Assembly (NCBI GenBank): GCA_900551075.1
Contig: URVB01000003.1
Span: 135,272-199,271, forward strand
Reading direction: 5' to 3'
Length of the DNA stretch: 64,000 nt
Origin: an uncultured Blautia sp.
GTDB taxonomy: Bacteria > Bacillota > Clostridia > Lachnospirales > Lachnospiraceae
Both the position numbers and the translations under genes were made by a program. The number at the start of each line of letters is the position of its first letter. Positions within the stretch are counted from its first letter, which is position 1. Shown here one piece after another: positions 9,214 to 18,400 of this stretch. The notes below the pieces were generated by a model. The model was given only the letters and a program-made list of their open reading frames with translations. It had not been told where the DNA came from and made no database searches.

Positions 9214-10158
9214 ATGACTTATTTGATTGAGACACATGGGCTTACAAAAAGCATCAGAGGAAAAGAACTGGTATCCGGATTGAATCTTCATGTGAAAAAG
9301 GGTGAAATCTATGGATTTCTGGGACCGAACGGAGCCGGAAAGACCACAACCATGAAAATGCTTTTGAATCTGTGGAAGCCCACCGGCGGGAGCATAGAGC
9401 TTTTTGGAAAACATCTGAGTACAGGCTCCTATGAGATATTTCGCAGGATGGCAGGTATTATTGAATTTCCTGTATTTTATGAACGGTTGAGCGGCCGGAA
9501 AAATCTGGAGCTGCACTGTGAATATATGGGGTATTACCGTACGGGGGCAGTACAGAATGCACTGGAGCTTCTCGGATTAAAGGAAGCGGCCGTGCAGCCG
9601 GTGGGACAGTATTCTCTCGGTATGAAGCAGAGACTTGGGCTTGCGAGGGCAGTGCTTACGAAGCCGGAGCTTTTGATCCTGGATGAGCCTGTCAATGGTA
9701 TGGACCCTGCGGGAATGAAGCAGGTGAGGGATATTTTGAAAATGCTCTGCAAAGAATACGGGATGACCATACTGCTTTCCAGCCACATTTTGTCTGAGGT
9801 GGAACCGATCGCCCATACGATTGGGTTTATCAGTAAGGGGAAGCTTCTTCAGGAGATATCTATGGAAGAGATTCGGAAACAGAATTTGGATTACATCGAG
9901 GTTCATCCACAGAATATCCAAAGAGCAGCGTATCTTCTGGTGGAAAACCTCCGTACGGACAGGTTTCGGATTGTGGATAACAAACGTCTTCTGGTTTACG
10001 ATTCCCGTGCGAGTGTGCAGGAGCTGACCAGGCTCTTTACGGAAGGCGGAGTGCTGCTGGATTTTATCGGACAGAAGGCGGAAACCCTCGAGGACTATTT
10101 TCTGAAAATGACAGAAAATACGGAAAACGGGAAGGGGGAAGTGTCATGTGGAAATTGA
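9214..10158 (+). CDS. ABC transporter ATP-binding protein, BcrA/lantibiotic-protection type
   Basis: A 314-residue ATPase with Walker A GPNGAGKTTT near residue 38, signature YSLGMKQRLGLARA near 130, Walker B LLILDEPVNGMDP, and the His switch SSHILSEVE. The C-terminal extension of about 90 residues is usual in the BcrA/LanF branch, which removes peptide antibiotics from the membrane. RBS AAGGAGG precedes the ATG. A 100-base gap from the kinase gene carries a TATAAT at 9185-9190, so the transporter probably has its own regulated promoter. It overlaps the permease gene by 13 bases. Confidence 0.92.
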   Translation: MTYLIETHGLTKSIRGKELVSGLNLHVKKGEIYGFLGPNGAGKTTTMKMLLNLWKPTGGSIELFGKHLSTGSYEIFRRMAGIIEFPVFYERLSGRKNLELHCEYMGYYRTGAVQNALELLGLKEAAVQPVGQYSLGMKQRLGLARAVLTKPELLILDEPVNGMDPAGMKQVRDILKMLCKEYGMTILLSSHILSEVEPIAHTIGFISKGKLLQEISMEEIRKQNLDYIEVHPQNIQRAAYLLVENLRTDRFRIVDNKRLLVYDSRASVQELTRLFTEGGVLLDFIGQKAETLEDYFLKMTENTENGKGEVSCGN

Positions 10159-10856
10159 TCCGCCTGGAATATAAAAAAAATAAAACCGGAAAATATATCT
10201 TGAAGGCATCGTTGCTGCTTGTCTGCCTGTTGGTTTTTTTCTATGCGTTCACCTACCTTGGAATTGCGATTATCGACGGTACGGGAGAAGTGGAGGCGGA
10301 TGTATACGGCAGACTGACGGAGGTCGTCACGGGATTTGTTGAAGTGCTTTATCTTATTTTGACAGGCTCCATGTATGCCTCCTTTATTGTTGAAGCTTAC
10401 CGGAAAAAGACGATGCACCTGATGTTTATGTATCCTGTCAGAAGATATAAAATTTTGCTGGCGCAGATTCTGGCAGTATGGATTTTCAGTATATGTGCAC
10501 AGATGATAACAAAAGCTGCTGTTTTTGATATGCTGGCTGCTGTTGGGCTGTTTATGACACCTGATTTTCTGCTGGACTTTAACCTTGCGGACTGGCGCTT
10601 TTGGTGGATGCAGATCATTTCCTCTGTTCTTGTTGCTACGATGAGTCTGATTGCGCTGTGGGCAGGAGTCCGGAGGCGGTCTACCCGTATGGCTTTGATT
10701 GCTGCTTTGGTTCTGGTGCTTATAAAAAAGGGAAACATCGGCGGGCTGTCCCTAAGAAGCATCGGCTGGGTGCCGTTTGCCCTTGCTGCTTTTGCGGTAT
10801 TGATCACTGTGATAGCCCTTTGGAACGCAGATAAAAAGGATGTACCCGACTTTTAA
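10146..10856 (+). CDS. ABC-2 type transporter permease
   Basis: A 236-residue membrane protein with about six hydrophobic segments, beginning with a cytoplasmic N-terminus (MWKLIRLEYKKNKTGKYILK) as in the ABC-2 permeases paired with BcrA-type ATPases. It overlaps the ATPase gene by 13 bases, so the two are made together. Substrate is inferred only from the ATPase type and the adjacent two-component system. Confidence 0.88.
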   Translation: MWKLIRLEYKKNKTGKYILKASLLLVCLLVFFYAFTYLGIAIIDGTGEVEADVYGRLTEVVTGFVEVLYLILTGSMYASFIVEAYRKKTMHLMFMYPVRRYKILLAQILAVWIFSICAQMITKAAVFDMLAAVGLFMTPDFLLDFNLADWRFWWMQIISSVLVATMSLIALWAGVRRRSTRMALIAALVLVLIKKGNIGGLSLRSIGWVPFALAAFAVLITVIALWNADKKDVPDF

Positions 10857-10883
10857 TAAAGAAGAATTTGTGATATGATAAAT

Positions 10884-10928
10884 GTACGGGCAGTACCGGA
10901 GAAAATCCGGTGCCTGTGCGTTTTTTTT
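10884..10928 (+). terminator. Terminator after the ABC permease
   Basis: Stem GCAGTACCGGA / TCCGGTGCCTGT with a GAAAA loop and eight T's. It sits immediately before the RBS of the next gene, so it either ends the ABC operon or acts as an attenuator for the downstream gene; a TATGAT at 10873-10878 would start a transcript just upstream of it. Confidence 0.8.
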
Positions 10929-10941
10929 CAGGAGGTGTAAG

Positions 10942-11190
10942 ATGCGGTTAGAACGTGTGCAGGATGCATTAAATAAGAAAAAGATTTCTTTTGAATATAC
11001 GGAGGAAGAGGGCATAGGGAGTTTGGATTTTCTGTTTCGGGGCCTGAAGTTTCATGTATGGGAGTACTGTGATGGGCATTGGGGTGCGGAAACGAACGTG
11101 TTTGAGGCAGGAAGAAGTAAGGATATAGAGGGGGATTACGAAAAAATAATTTCGGAGGAAATCCTTTCCTGGCCGGATATGGTGAATTGA
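10942..11190 (+). CDS. Small conserved protein of unknown function
   Basis: An 82-residue protein (MRLERVQDALNKKKISFEYT) with an alpha/beta pattern and no membrane segment. The start at 10942 follows a perfect GGAGGTG. It ends one base before the ATG of the acetyltransferase gene, so the pair is surely cotranscribed. I recall similar small proteins in other Lachnospiraceae but cannot assign a function. Parts such as FRGLKFHVWEYCDGHWGAE suggest a compact enzyme-like or partner domain. Confidence 0.75.
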   Translation: MRLERVQDALNKKKISFEYTEEEGIGSLDFLFRGLKFHVWEYCDGHWGAETNVFEAGRSKDIEGDYEKIISEEILSWPDMVN

Positions 11191-11191
11191 T

Positions 11192-11749
11192 ATGGAATTG
11201 CTGAATATTCAGACAAACGGAAAAAAATACAGGGAGGAGATGCTTGCGCTGTATGAGGAAGCGTTTCCTCAGGAGGAGAAGAAGCCCTGGGAGCTTCTGG
11301 TGGCTTTGGCAGAACAGGGGAAAATGGAGCTGTTGGCTGTAGCCGAAAAAGGAGAGTTTATTGGGCTTGTGATGAATATGCTTTCCGGGCGTACCGCACT
11401 TCTGGATTATTTCTCCATTGTACCGAAGTACCGCAGTTGTGGTTACGGAGGATGTGTGATCGGGGAGCTGCTGAAACGCTTCCGGAATCAGAAATATATT
11501 TTCGAAATAGAAATGCAGGATGCGAATGCGGAAAATGCTGTGGACAGAAGGCGCAGAAAAGCGTTTTATCTGCGAAACGGCCTGAAGGAAACAGGGCTGT
11601 TTGTCAATGTGTATGCGACGGATTTTGAATTGCTGACTCCGGATGGAGAGCTCACGTTTCAGGAATATACCGATACGCTGGAAGCGATTTTGGGAGAAGA
11701 AGGAATTCGGACCTTGAATCCGAGAATGATTGCAGATAGAAATGCGTAA
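11192..11749 (+). CDS. GNAT-family N-acetyltransferase
   Basis: A 185-residue protein of the GNAT fold. The acetyl-CoA binding core is DYFSIVPKYRSCGYGGCVIGEL near residues 73-95, with the R-x-x-G-x-G/A type loop (RSCGYGG). A later segment, RRRKAFYLRNGLKETG, is shared with the acetyltransferase at 47324, which suggests the same subfamily. Substrate unknown; a small metabolite or protein N-terminus is possible. Located one base after its small partner gene and 18 bases before the nitroreductase gene. Confidence 0.85.
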   Translation: MELLNIQTNGKKYREEMLALYEEAFPQEEKKPWELLVALAEQGKMELLAVAEKGEFIGLVMNMLSGRTALLDYFSIVPKYRSCGYGGCVIGELLKRFRNQKYIFEIEMQDANAENAVDRRRRKAFYLRNGLKETGLFVNVYATDFELLTPDGELTFQEYTDTLEAILGEEGIRTLNPRMIADRNA

Positions 11750-11767
11750 GCAAAGGAGAGCTTGGAC

Positions 11768-12565
11768 ATGAATGAAGCAACGAAATATAAAGTACTGAAT
11801 CAAAGAGAGATGATGAAGGGGTATACGGCTGCCTATGTGCAGGCAGAGCCGACGGATCAGCAGCAGAAGCTGCCGTATTTGCTGCCGCTGAAGGAAGCCA
11901 AAGGAACGGAAAGAATTTCTCTGCCTCTGGATTTCGAGGATTCCGTGCGGGGGACGGATCTGCTGACTCTCCTTAAGGAGAGGGAAAGCTGCAGAGCTTA
12001 TGGGGAAGAGGCTGTTTCGCTTAAGGAGCTGTCCTTTCTTCTGTGGGCGACCCAGGGAGTAAGAAGATTTGCAGGAAGGGCAAAACAGGTGACGTTCCGG
12101 AATGTGCCTTCCGCTGGTTCCAGACATCCCTTTGAGACGTATCTGTTTATTCGGAACGTGGAAGGACTGCGGCCGGGAATTTATCATTATCTCCCTTCGG
12201 GACATGAGCTGGAAATCTGGGAGGAAAAGGCAGATTATGCAGAGGAGCTTAAAGAAGCGCTGAATGGACAGGAATTTGCGGGAACTGCACCGGTGACCTT
12301 TGTATGGAGTGTGATTCCTTACCGTACGGAATGGCGTTACGGCCTGCAGTCCCATAAATATATGCTGCTGGATGCAGGCCATGTCTGCGAAAATCTTTAT
12401 CTTGCGTGTGAGGCCATCGGCTGCGGAACCTGTGCCGTTGGGTCCTATAACCAGGAGCTGCTGGATGAGCTTCTGGGATTTGCACCGGGGCCTTGTGCAG
12501 AGGCAGATTATGAGTTTGCTGTCTATGCGGCTTCGGTCGGAAGGAAGAAGAGTAAAGGTGAATGA
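11768..12565 (+). CDS. SagB/ThcOx-type nitroreductase-fold oxidoreductase
   Basis: A 265-residue FMN-dependent oxidoreductase of the SagB family. Visible markers are LLKERESCRAYGEEAVSLKE, LLWATQGVRR, and the FMN-site segment RNVPSAGSRHPFETYLF. SagB-type enzymes oxidise azoline rings in peptides, but stand-alone copies in Clostridia more likely reduce small molecules; no peptide-modification partners are nearby. The start is the ATG at 11768, nine bases after AAGGAG; a TTG two codons earlier is too close. It converges with the ApbE gene, and the two ends share a small hairpin (12563-12590) that may terminate both. Confidence 0.87.
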   Translation: MNEATKYKVLNQREMMKGYTAAYVQAEPTDQQQKLPYLLPLKEAKGTERISLPLDFEDSVRGTDLLTLLKERESCRAYGEEAVSLKELSFLLWATQGVRRFAGRAKQVTFRNVPSAGSRHPFETYLFIRNVEGLRPGIYHYLPSGHELEIWEEKADYAEELKEALNGQEFAGTAPVTFVWSVIPYRTEWRYGLQSHKYMLLDAGHVCENLYLACEAIGCGTCAVGSYNQELLDELLGFAPGPCAEADYEFAVYAASVGRKKSKGE

Positions 12566-12574
12566 GGGGTTCCG

Positions 12575-13630
12575 TTATTCGGAAACCTCTTCTAAGGGAA
12601 CCGCATTCTGAAAGCCCTCGGTATAATGGATTTGATAATCTTTAGTAATGAAGATTGCCTGAATGTTGTCATGGGACTGTGCGAAAGCCAGTCCTTTTTC
12701 GTATCCGAGAGCAAAGCAGGCGGTGCTTAAGGCATCTCCATCAACGGAGTTGTCTGAAATGATGGTTACAGCTATCAGATCGTTTTCGTAGGGGTAACCG
12801 GTAGAGGGATCCAGAATATGATGGTACAATTTGCCATCCTCTTCAAAGCAGCGCTCATAAATACCGGAGGACACAACGGATCTGTCTGTGATATCCATGA
12901 CTGCAACCGTCTCATTCCTGTCTGCAAAAGGCTTCTGCACACCGATCCTGAAGGGCGTGCCCTCAGGTTTGTTTCCGATGCACACAACGTTTCCGCCAAG
13001 GCTGATCACAGCACTTTGTACATCTTTTGAAATCAGAAAGTCCTTGATTCTGTCTGCAATATAGCCTTTGGCAATGCCGCCCAGGTCAAAGGCCGTATCC
13101 GATGAAGGCAGGGTAATATCCCGGCCTTTTAAAGAGACATCCTCAGAACCGGTTTGGAGGAGGGCATCCCGGATTGCGGATGCTTCAGGAACCCGCGGAG
13201 TATCCGAGGAGAAGTCCCACAGTGAGGTCAGCGGAGCAATGGCAATATCAAAGGCCCCTTCCGATTCTCTGGAATAAGCAAGCCCTGTAGAAATAAGCTC
13301 TGCTAAAGGCCCGGATATCTGATAGGTATCCGCAGAGCCGGGGACCCCCGGAAGCTTTCGGTGATTCAATTGATAAAGCTCGCTGTCAGGATTTGTTCTG
13401 CTGAAAACAGCTTCGTACTCATCGCAGATTTTCATACATTCCGAGAGGAGTGAGGTATCTTCGGAATCATAGATTTTCACAGTGACGACAGTGTTCAGTT
13501 TAAAGGCTGTGGCTGTGACAGGTTCTTGTGCTTTTTTGGCAGGATTATTTTCGGAACAGCCCGATATTCCAACCGTCAGAACCGTGGCTGCAGCAATGGC
13601 AGCGAGTGTTCGAAATAATGATTTCTTCAT
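12575..13630 (-). CDS. apbE: FAD:protein FMN transferase, lipoprotein
   Basis: A 351-residue ApbE enzyme that attaches FMN from FAD to Thr/Ser of target proteins such as Rnf/Nqr subunits, outside the membrane. The N-terminus is a lipoprotein signal (LAAIAAATVLTVGISGC, lipobox Cys near 26). The family motifs GGIAKGYIADR near residue 165 and GDALSTACFALG near 290 are present. The start is the ATG at 13630 with GGAG seven bases upstream; a further ATG four codons earlier overlaps that RBS. A TATACT at 13691-13696 on this strand may be its -10 box, and a further promoter and terminator lie upstream (13732-13877). Confidence 0.93.
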   Translation of the reverse strand: MKKSLFRTLAAIAAATVLTVGISGCSENNPAKKAQEPVTATAFKLNTVVTVKIYDSEDTSLLSECMKICDEYEAVFSRTNPDSELYQLNHRKLPGVPGSADTYQISGPLAELISTGLAYSRESEGAFDIAIAPLTSLWDFSSDTPRVPEASAIRDALLQTGSEDVSLKGRDITLPSSDTAFDLGGIAKGYIADRIKDFLISKDVQSAVISLGGNVVCIGNKPEGTPFRIGVQKPFADRNETVAVMDITDRSVVSSGIYERCFEEDGKLYHHILDPSTGYPYENDLIAVTIISDNSVDGDALSTACFALGYEKGLAFAQSHDNIQAIFITKDYQIHYTEGFQNAVPLEEVSE

Positions 13631-13731
13631 ATTGATCTCCATAAATCTTCATTTTAAACTCCATAAGAGTTGTTTTATCCTGCTGTTTTTAGTATAGCAG
13701 AAGTATTGTCCGTATATTTTTATCTGTGCAC

Positions 13732-13877
13732 AAAAAACAGGCTGCCGAAAGACAGCCTGCTGATAAATGCAAAATATACAGTTGTGTATTTGATATCCGT
13801 TTTCTTTCCATTTTTGTTTTCCCATCTGCCTGATTGATTTATCATAACATATGAAGTGAGGAAAGGCAAATTCTCTT
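13732..13877 (-). promoter_or_regulatory. Short leader transcript or sRNA upstream of apbE: promoter plus terminator
   Basis: On the minus strand a promoter TTGCCT-N17-TATGAT (13869 to 13841) is followed about 85 bases later by a terminator: AGGCTG, loop TCTTTCGG, CAGCCT and a T run (13758 to 13732). The terminator is about 100 bases before the apbE start. It could be an attenuated leader for apbE or a separate small RNA. No known riboswitch core was recognised. Confidence 0.5.
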
Positions 13878-13933
13878 TTTGAAAAAAGCTTTTAAAAAGG
13901 CCGGATGAACGCTTAAATTGGACAAAAAAATCC

Positions 13934-13962
13934 TTGACATGCCCGGACAAACATGATATTTT
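13934..13962 (+). promoter_or_regulatory. Promoter of rplJL
   Basis: TTGACA at 13934-13939, 17-base spacer, TATTTT at 13957-13962. It lies just upstream of the L10 leader. Confidence 0.75.
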
Positions 13963-13967
13963 AATAC

Positions 13968-14092
13968 AGAACGCTGCCGAAGACAGTAGGTGCCGTAAGG
14001 CATAAGGATTAAAACGCCTACCGAGGACTACGTATTCTATTAGGATTACACAAGGTCTTACTGTCATGCAGTAGGGCTTTTTTTATTTCCTG
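13968..14092 (+). ncRNA. Ribosomal protein L10 leader
   Basis: The leader contains GAAGACAGTAGGTG at its 5' part and CGCCTACCGAGGAC after it, the pairing core of the Firmicutes L10 leader, then an AAGGTCTTACTG/CAGTAGGGCTTT hairpin with seven T's. Binding of L10(L12)4 to this RNA is known in Bacilli and Clostridia to repress rplJ-rplL when free protein is in excess. Confidence 0.88.
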
Positions 14093-14166
14093 TACGGATT
14101 TTCGTATATGGAATATTGTCATTGCGACGGCGGTATATCAAAATCTATAAGGAGGTGTACCATTTC

Positions 14167-14688
14167 ATGGCAAAAGTAGAACTGAAACAACCAATCGTAG
14201 AAGAAATCGCAAACAGCGTCAAAGACGCTCAGTCTGTAGTTCTTGTTAATTACAGCGGTCTGACTGTTGAGCAGGATACTATTCTTCGTAGGGAATTAAG
14301 AGAAGCTGGAGTTCATTACAAGGTTTACAAGAACACAATGATGAACCGTGCTTTTGCAGGAACAGCATGTGAAAGCCTTTGTCAGCATTTGGAAGGAACG
14401 AATGCGCTGGCAATTTCCGCAACCGATGCAACTGCACCGGCAAGAATCCTGGCCAAATATGCAAAGCAGTATCCGGCATTAGAACTGGTTGCCGGCATCG
14501 TTGAAGGAAACTACAATGACCAGGCAGGCATTCAGGCTCTTTCACAGATTCCGTCCAGAGAGGAACTTCTCGGAAAATTGCTTGGAAGCATCCAGTCTCC
14601 GATTACCAACCTGGCTCGTGTGCTTAATCAGGTTGCGGAAGCTGGCGGAGCAGAAGCGGCAATCGCTGCAAAGGGAGCAGAAGCTTAA
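14167..14688 (+). CDS. rplJ: 50S ribosomal protein L10
   Basis: A 173-residue protein that anchors the L7/L12 stalk to 23S rRNA. It begins MAKVELKQPIVEEI; NYSGLTVEQDTILRRELREAGV and the C-terminal helix that binds L12 dimers (LLGKLLGSIQSPITNLARVL) are typical. The start at 14167 follows GGAGG by 11 bases; an ATG at 14116 would overlap the leader terminator region. It is followed 86 bases later by rplL in the usual stalk operon, controlled by the L10 leader upstream. Confidence 0.97.
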   Translation: MAKVELKQPIVEEIANSVKDAQSVVLVNYSGLTVEQDTILRRELREAGVHYKVYKNTMMNRAFAGTACESLCQHLEGTNALAISATDATAPARILAKYAKQYPALELVAGIVEGNYNDQAGIQALSQIPSREELLGKLLGSIQSPITNLARVLNQVAEAGGAEAAIAAKGAEA

Positions 14689-14774
14689 TCGAAGCGGAGC
14701 ACTATTGTAAATTTATCCCGTAAGAAATCGGGAGAAAAATGAAAATAAAATCTATTATATGGAGGGAAATTAAA

Positions 14775-15146
14775 ATGGCAAAGTTAACAACAGAAGAATT
14801 TATTGCGGCAATCAAAGAATTATCCGTATTAGAGTTAAATGATTTAGTAAAAGCTTGTGAAGAAGAATTCGGCGTATCTGCAGCAGCAGGTGTTGTAGTT
14901 GCAGCAGCAGGCCCTGCAGAAGCAGCAGAAGAAAAAGATGAGTTTGATGTAGAGCTGACAGAGGTTGGCGCAAACAAGGTTAAAGTTATCAAAGTCGTTC
15001 GTGAAGTTACCGGCTTAGGTCTGAAAGAAGCAAAAGCATTGGTTGACGGTGCTCCGAAGGTTGTGAAAGAGGGCGCATCCAAAGCAGAAGCTGAAGATAT
15101 CAAGGCGAAACTTGAAGCAGAGGGCGCTAAGGTAAACCTTAAATAA
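14775..15146 (+). CDS. rplL: 50S ribosomal protein L7/L12
   Basis: A 123-residue acidic stalk protein. The N-terminal dimerisation helices (MAKLTTEEFIAAIKEL, LNDLVKACEEEF), an Ala-rich hinge near residues 40-55, and the C-terminal factor-binding domain (NKVKVIKVVREVTGLGLKEA) are all present. The start at 14775 has GGAGGG ten bases upstream; the ATG at 14739 is not used. A strong terminator follows. Confidence 0.97.
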   Translation: MAKLTTEEFIAAIKELSVLELNDLVKACEEEFGVSAAAGVVVAAAGPAEAAEEKDEFDVELTEVGANKVKVIKVVREVTGLGLKEAKALVDGAPKVVKEGASKAEAEDIKAKLEAEGAKVNLK

Positions 15147-15162
15147 TCCGTATGAATTTGTA

Positions 15163-15206
15163 TCCCCGTGGATGCTTGATTTTCAGGCATTCATGGGGAC
15201 TTTTTA
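15163..15206 (+). terminator. Terminator after rplL
   Basis: Stem TCCCCGTGGATGC / GCATTCATGGGGA followed by CTTTTT. It separates the L10 operon from rpoBC, which has its own promoter. The rest of the 350-base gap (15207-15370) is GC-rich palindromic spacer with no gene. Confidence 0.88.
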
Positions 15207-15376
15207 TTTCATAGAAGGAACCCCGTTTTGTGCTGTGCGGTCTCCGCTTCGCTTCGGCTGCCGCCTGAGGGTGCCGCTGGCATAAATGCGGCAGGAGAGG
15301 ATTTCTGCCGTTCTCTTTTGGATAGAAATATTCTTAAAATATACTTGAAATATGAAAAAAACAGGAAGAAAAAAGG

Positions 15377-15405
15377 TTGACATCAAAAAAACCTTATGCT
15401 ATAGT
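15377..15405 (+). promoter_or_regulatory. Promoter of rpoBC
   Basis: TTGACA at 15377-15382, exactly 17 bases, TATAGT at 15400-15405. The leader to the rpoB start is about 87 bases. Confidence 0.85.
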
Positions 15406-15498
15406 GAAGAATGCTATATTATGGCAAGGATATGCCTGTTTGTCTGCTGACAAATAGGCTCATGTTGTAATAAATAAAAAAACAGGGGTGAAACGTCA

Positions 15499-18400
15499 AT
15501 GGAAAAAAACAGAATTCGTTCTGTAAAAACTGGAAAAAGCATGCGCATGAGTTACCAGAGACAAAAAGAAGTCCTGGAGATGCCCAATTTGATCGAAGTC
15601 CAGAAAGATTCCTATCAGTGGTTTCTCGACGAAGGATTAAATGAAGTATTTGATGATATTTCTCCGATCGCAGATTACGGCGGGAAGCTCAGCCTGGAAT
15701 TCATCGACTTTACATTTGACGAAAAGGATGCAAAATATACCATCGAACAGTGTAAAGAACGTGACGTAACTTACGCCGCACCTTTGAAGGTTCGAGTGCG
15801 ACTGATTAACAAAGAAACAGAAGAAATCAACGAACACGAGATTTTCATGGGAGATCTGCCGTTAATGACAGCAACCGGTACTTTTGTCATCAACGGAGCG
15901 GAACGTGTTATTGTCAGCCAGTTGGTACGTTCCCCTGGAATCTATTATGCCATTGCGCATGATAAGGTTGGAAAACGGTTATTTTCCAGTACCGTAATTC
16001 CGAACAGAGGTGCATGGCTGGAGTATGAGACAGATTCCAATGATGTGTTCTATGTTCGTGTGGACAGAACCAGAAAGGTTCCGATCACTGTGCTGATCCG
16101 TGCCCTGGGTATTGGCACCAATGCAGAAATCGTTGAATTGTTCGGCGAAGAGCCGAAGATTCTGGCAAGCTTTTCCAAAGACACCTCCACGAATTACCAG
16201 GAAGGTCTTTTGGAATTGTATAAGAAAATCCGTCCGGGTGAGCCGCTTGCGGTAGAAAGTGCGGAGAGCCTGATCAATGCAATGTTCTTTGATCCAAGGA
16301 GATACGATCTTGCAAAAGTCGGACGTTATAAATTCAATAAAAAGCTTCACTTCAATAAGCGTATCACAGGTCATAAACTGGCGGAAGATGTTGTGAATGC
16401 TTCCACCGGAGAGATACTTGCAGAAAAAGAAGCCATAGTGACAAGAGAAATCGCAGATGCCATCCAGAACGCTGCGGTTCCTTTTGTATGGATACAGGGG
16501 GAGGAGCGTAATATTAAAGTTCTTTCCAATATGATGGTAGATATCCGCAGCTTTGTAGATTGCGATCCGAAAGCTTTAGGTGTTACGGAGTTAGTATATT
16601 ACCCGGTGCTCGAAAAAATTCTGGAAGAAAATGACAGTCAGGAAGATATTTACGCAGCTATACGCAGGGATATCCATGATCTGATCCCGAAGCATATTAC
16701 GACGGAAGACATTTTAGCTTCTATTAACTATAATATGCATCTGGAATACGGACTCGGAAATGACGACGATATTGACCATTTGGGCAACCGCCGTATCCGT
16801 TCTGTCGGTGAGCTTTTACAGAACCAGTATCGTATCGGTCTTTCCAGACTGGAAAGAGTGGTACGGGAGAGAATGACAACCCAGGATGCCGAAACCATCT
16901 CTCCGCAGTCACTGATCAATATCAAACCAGTGACTGCAGCAGTAAAAGAGTTCTTCGGTTCTTCCCAGTTGTCACAGTTTATGGATCAGAACAATCCGCT
17001 TGGTGAGCTGACTCATAAGAGACGTCTGTCTGCCCTTGGCCCTGGAGGTCTGTCCCGGGACAGAGCCGGATTCGAGGTACGGGATGTCCATTATTCCCAT
17101 TATGGACGTATGTGCCCCATCGAGACCCCTGAAGGTCCGAATATCGGTCTGATCAACTCTCTTGCATCCTATGCAAGAATTAATCAGTACGGTTTTGTAG
17201 AGGCGCCGTATCGTAAGATTGATAAGTCAGACCCTGCAAATCCGCGTGTAACGGATGAAGTTGTTTATATGACGGCAGATGAAGAAGATAATTATCATGT
17301 AGCGCAGGCAAATGAGCCTCTGGATGAAGAAGGACATTTCATCCATAAGAATGTTTCGGGCCGTTTCCGCGAGGAAACTCAGGAATATGAGAGACATATG
17401 TTTGATTACATGGACGTTTCTCCGAAGATGGTGTTCTCTGTGGCAACTGCGCTGATTCCGTTCCTGCAGAATGATGATGCGAACCGTGCGCTCATGGGTT
17501 CCAACATGCAGCGTCAGGCAGTGCCGCTGCTGACTACGGAGTCACCGGCAGTCGGTACGGGTATGGAGACCAAGACCGCAGTAGACTCCGGCGTCTGCAT
17601 TGTAGCTAGGAAGGCAGGTACGGTTCTGCGTTCCACTTCTACGGATATCAGTATCAAGAATGACGACGGAACAAAGGATGACTATCATCTCACAAAGTTC
17701 CTCCGAAGCAACCAGAGCAACTGCTACAACCAGAGACCGATCGTGTTCCAGGGGGAGCATGTGGAGACTGGTCAGGTAATCGCAGATGGTCCGTCTACTT
17801 CTAACGGCGAGCTTGCTCTTGGTAAAAACCCGTTGATCGGGTTTATGACCTGGGAAGGCTACAACTACGAGGATGCTGTCCTTTTAAGTGAAAAGCTGGT
17901 GCAGGATGACGTTTATACATCTGTTCATATTGAAGAATATGAAGCGGAAGCACGTGATACCAAGCTGGGACCGGAAGAGATCACAAGAGATGTCCCCGGT
18001 GTTGGCGATGATGCTCTGAAGGACTTGGATGAGCGCGGAATTATCCGCATTGGTGCGGAGGTTCGTGCCGGAGATATCCTGGTCGGCAAGGTTACGCCTA
18101 AGGGTGAAACAGAGCTGACGGCAGAAGAGCGTCTGCTTCGTGCGATTTTCGGTGAGAAGGCCCGTGAGGTACGTGATACTTCCCTGAAGGTTCCTCACGG
18201 TGAATATGGTATTATTGTAGATGCCAAGGTGTTTACAAGAGAAAACGGCGATGAGCTGTCTCCCGGCGTAAATCAGTCTGTGCGTATCTATATTGCACAG
18301 AAGCGTAAGATTTCCGTTGGTGATAAGATGGCCGGCCGCCACGGTAATAAGGGTGTGGTTTCCCGTGTACTTCCTGTGGAGGATATGCCGTTTTTGCCGA

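Noticed and set aside
10928..12382. 484-codon open frame on the minus strand
   Set aside because: Antisense to the small protein, GNAT and nitroreductase genes, all of which have strong family motifs and RBSs.
13720..14067. 115-codon open frame across the L10 leader
   Set aside because: It is the complement of the L10 leader RNA and its promoter.
15207..15330. Possible small RNA or riboswitch before rpoB
   Set aside because: The GC-rich palindromic stretch lies upstream of the rpoB promoter and after a terminator, so it would not be in either transcript; no promoter of its own was seen.
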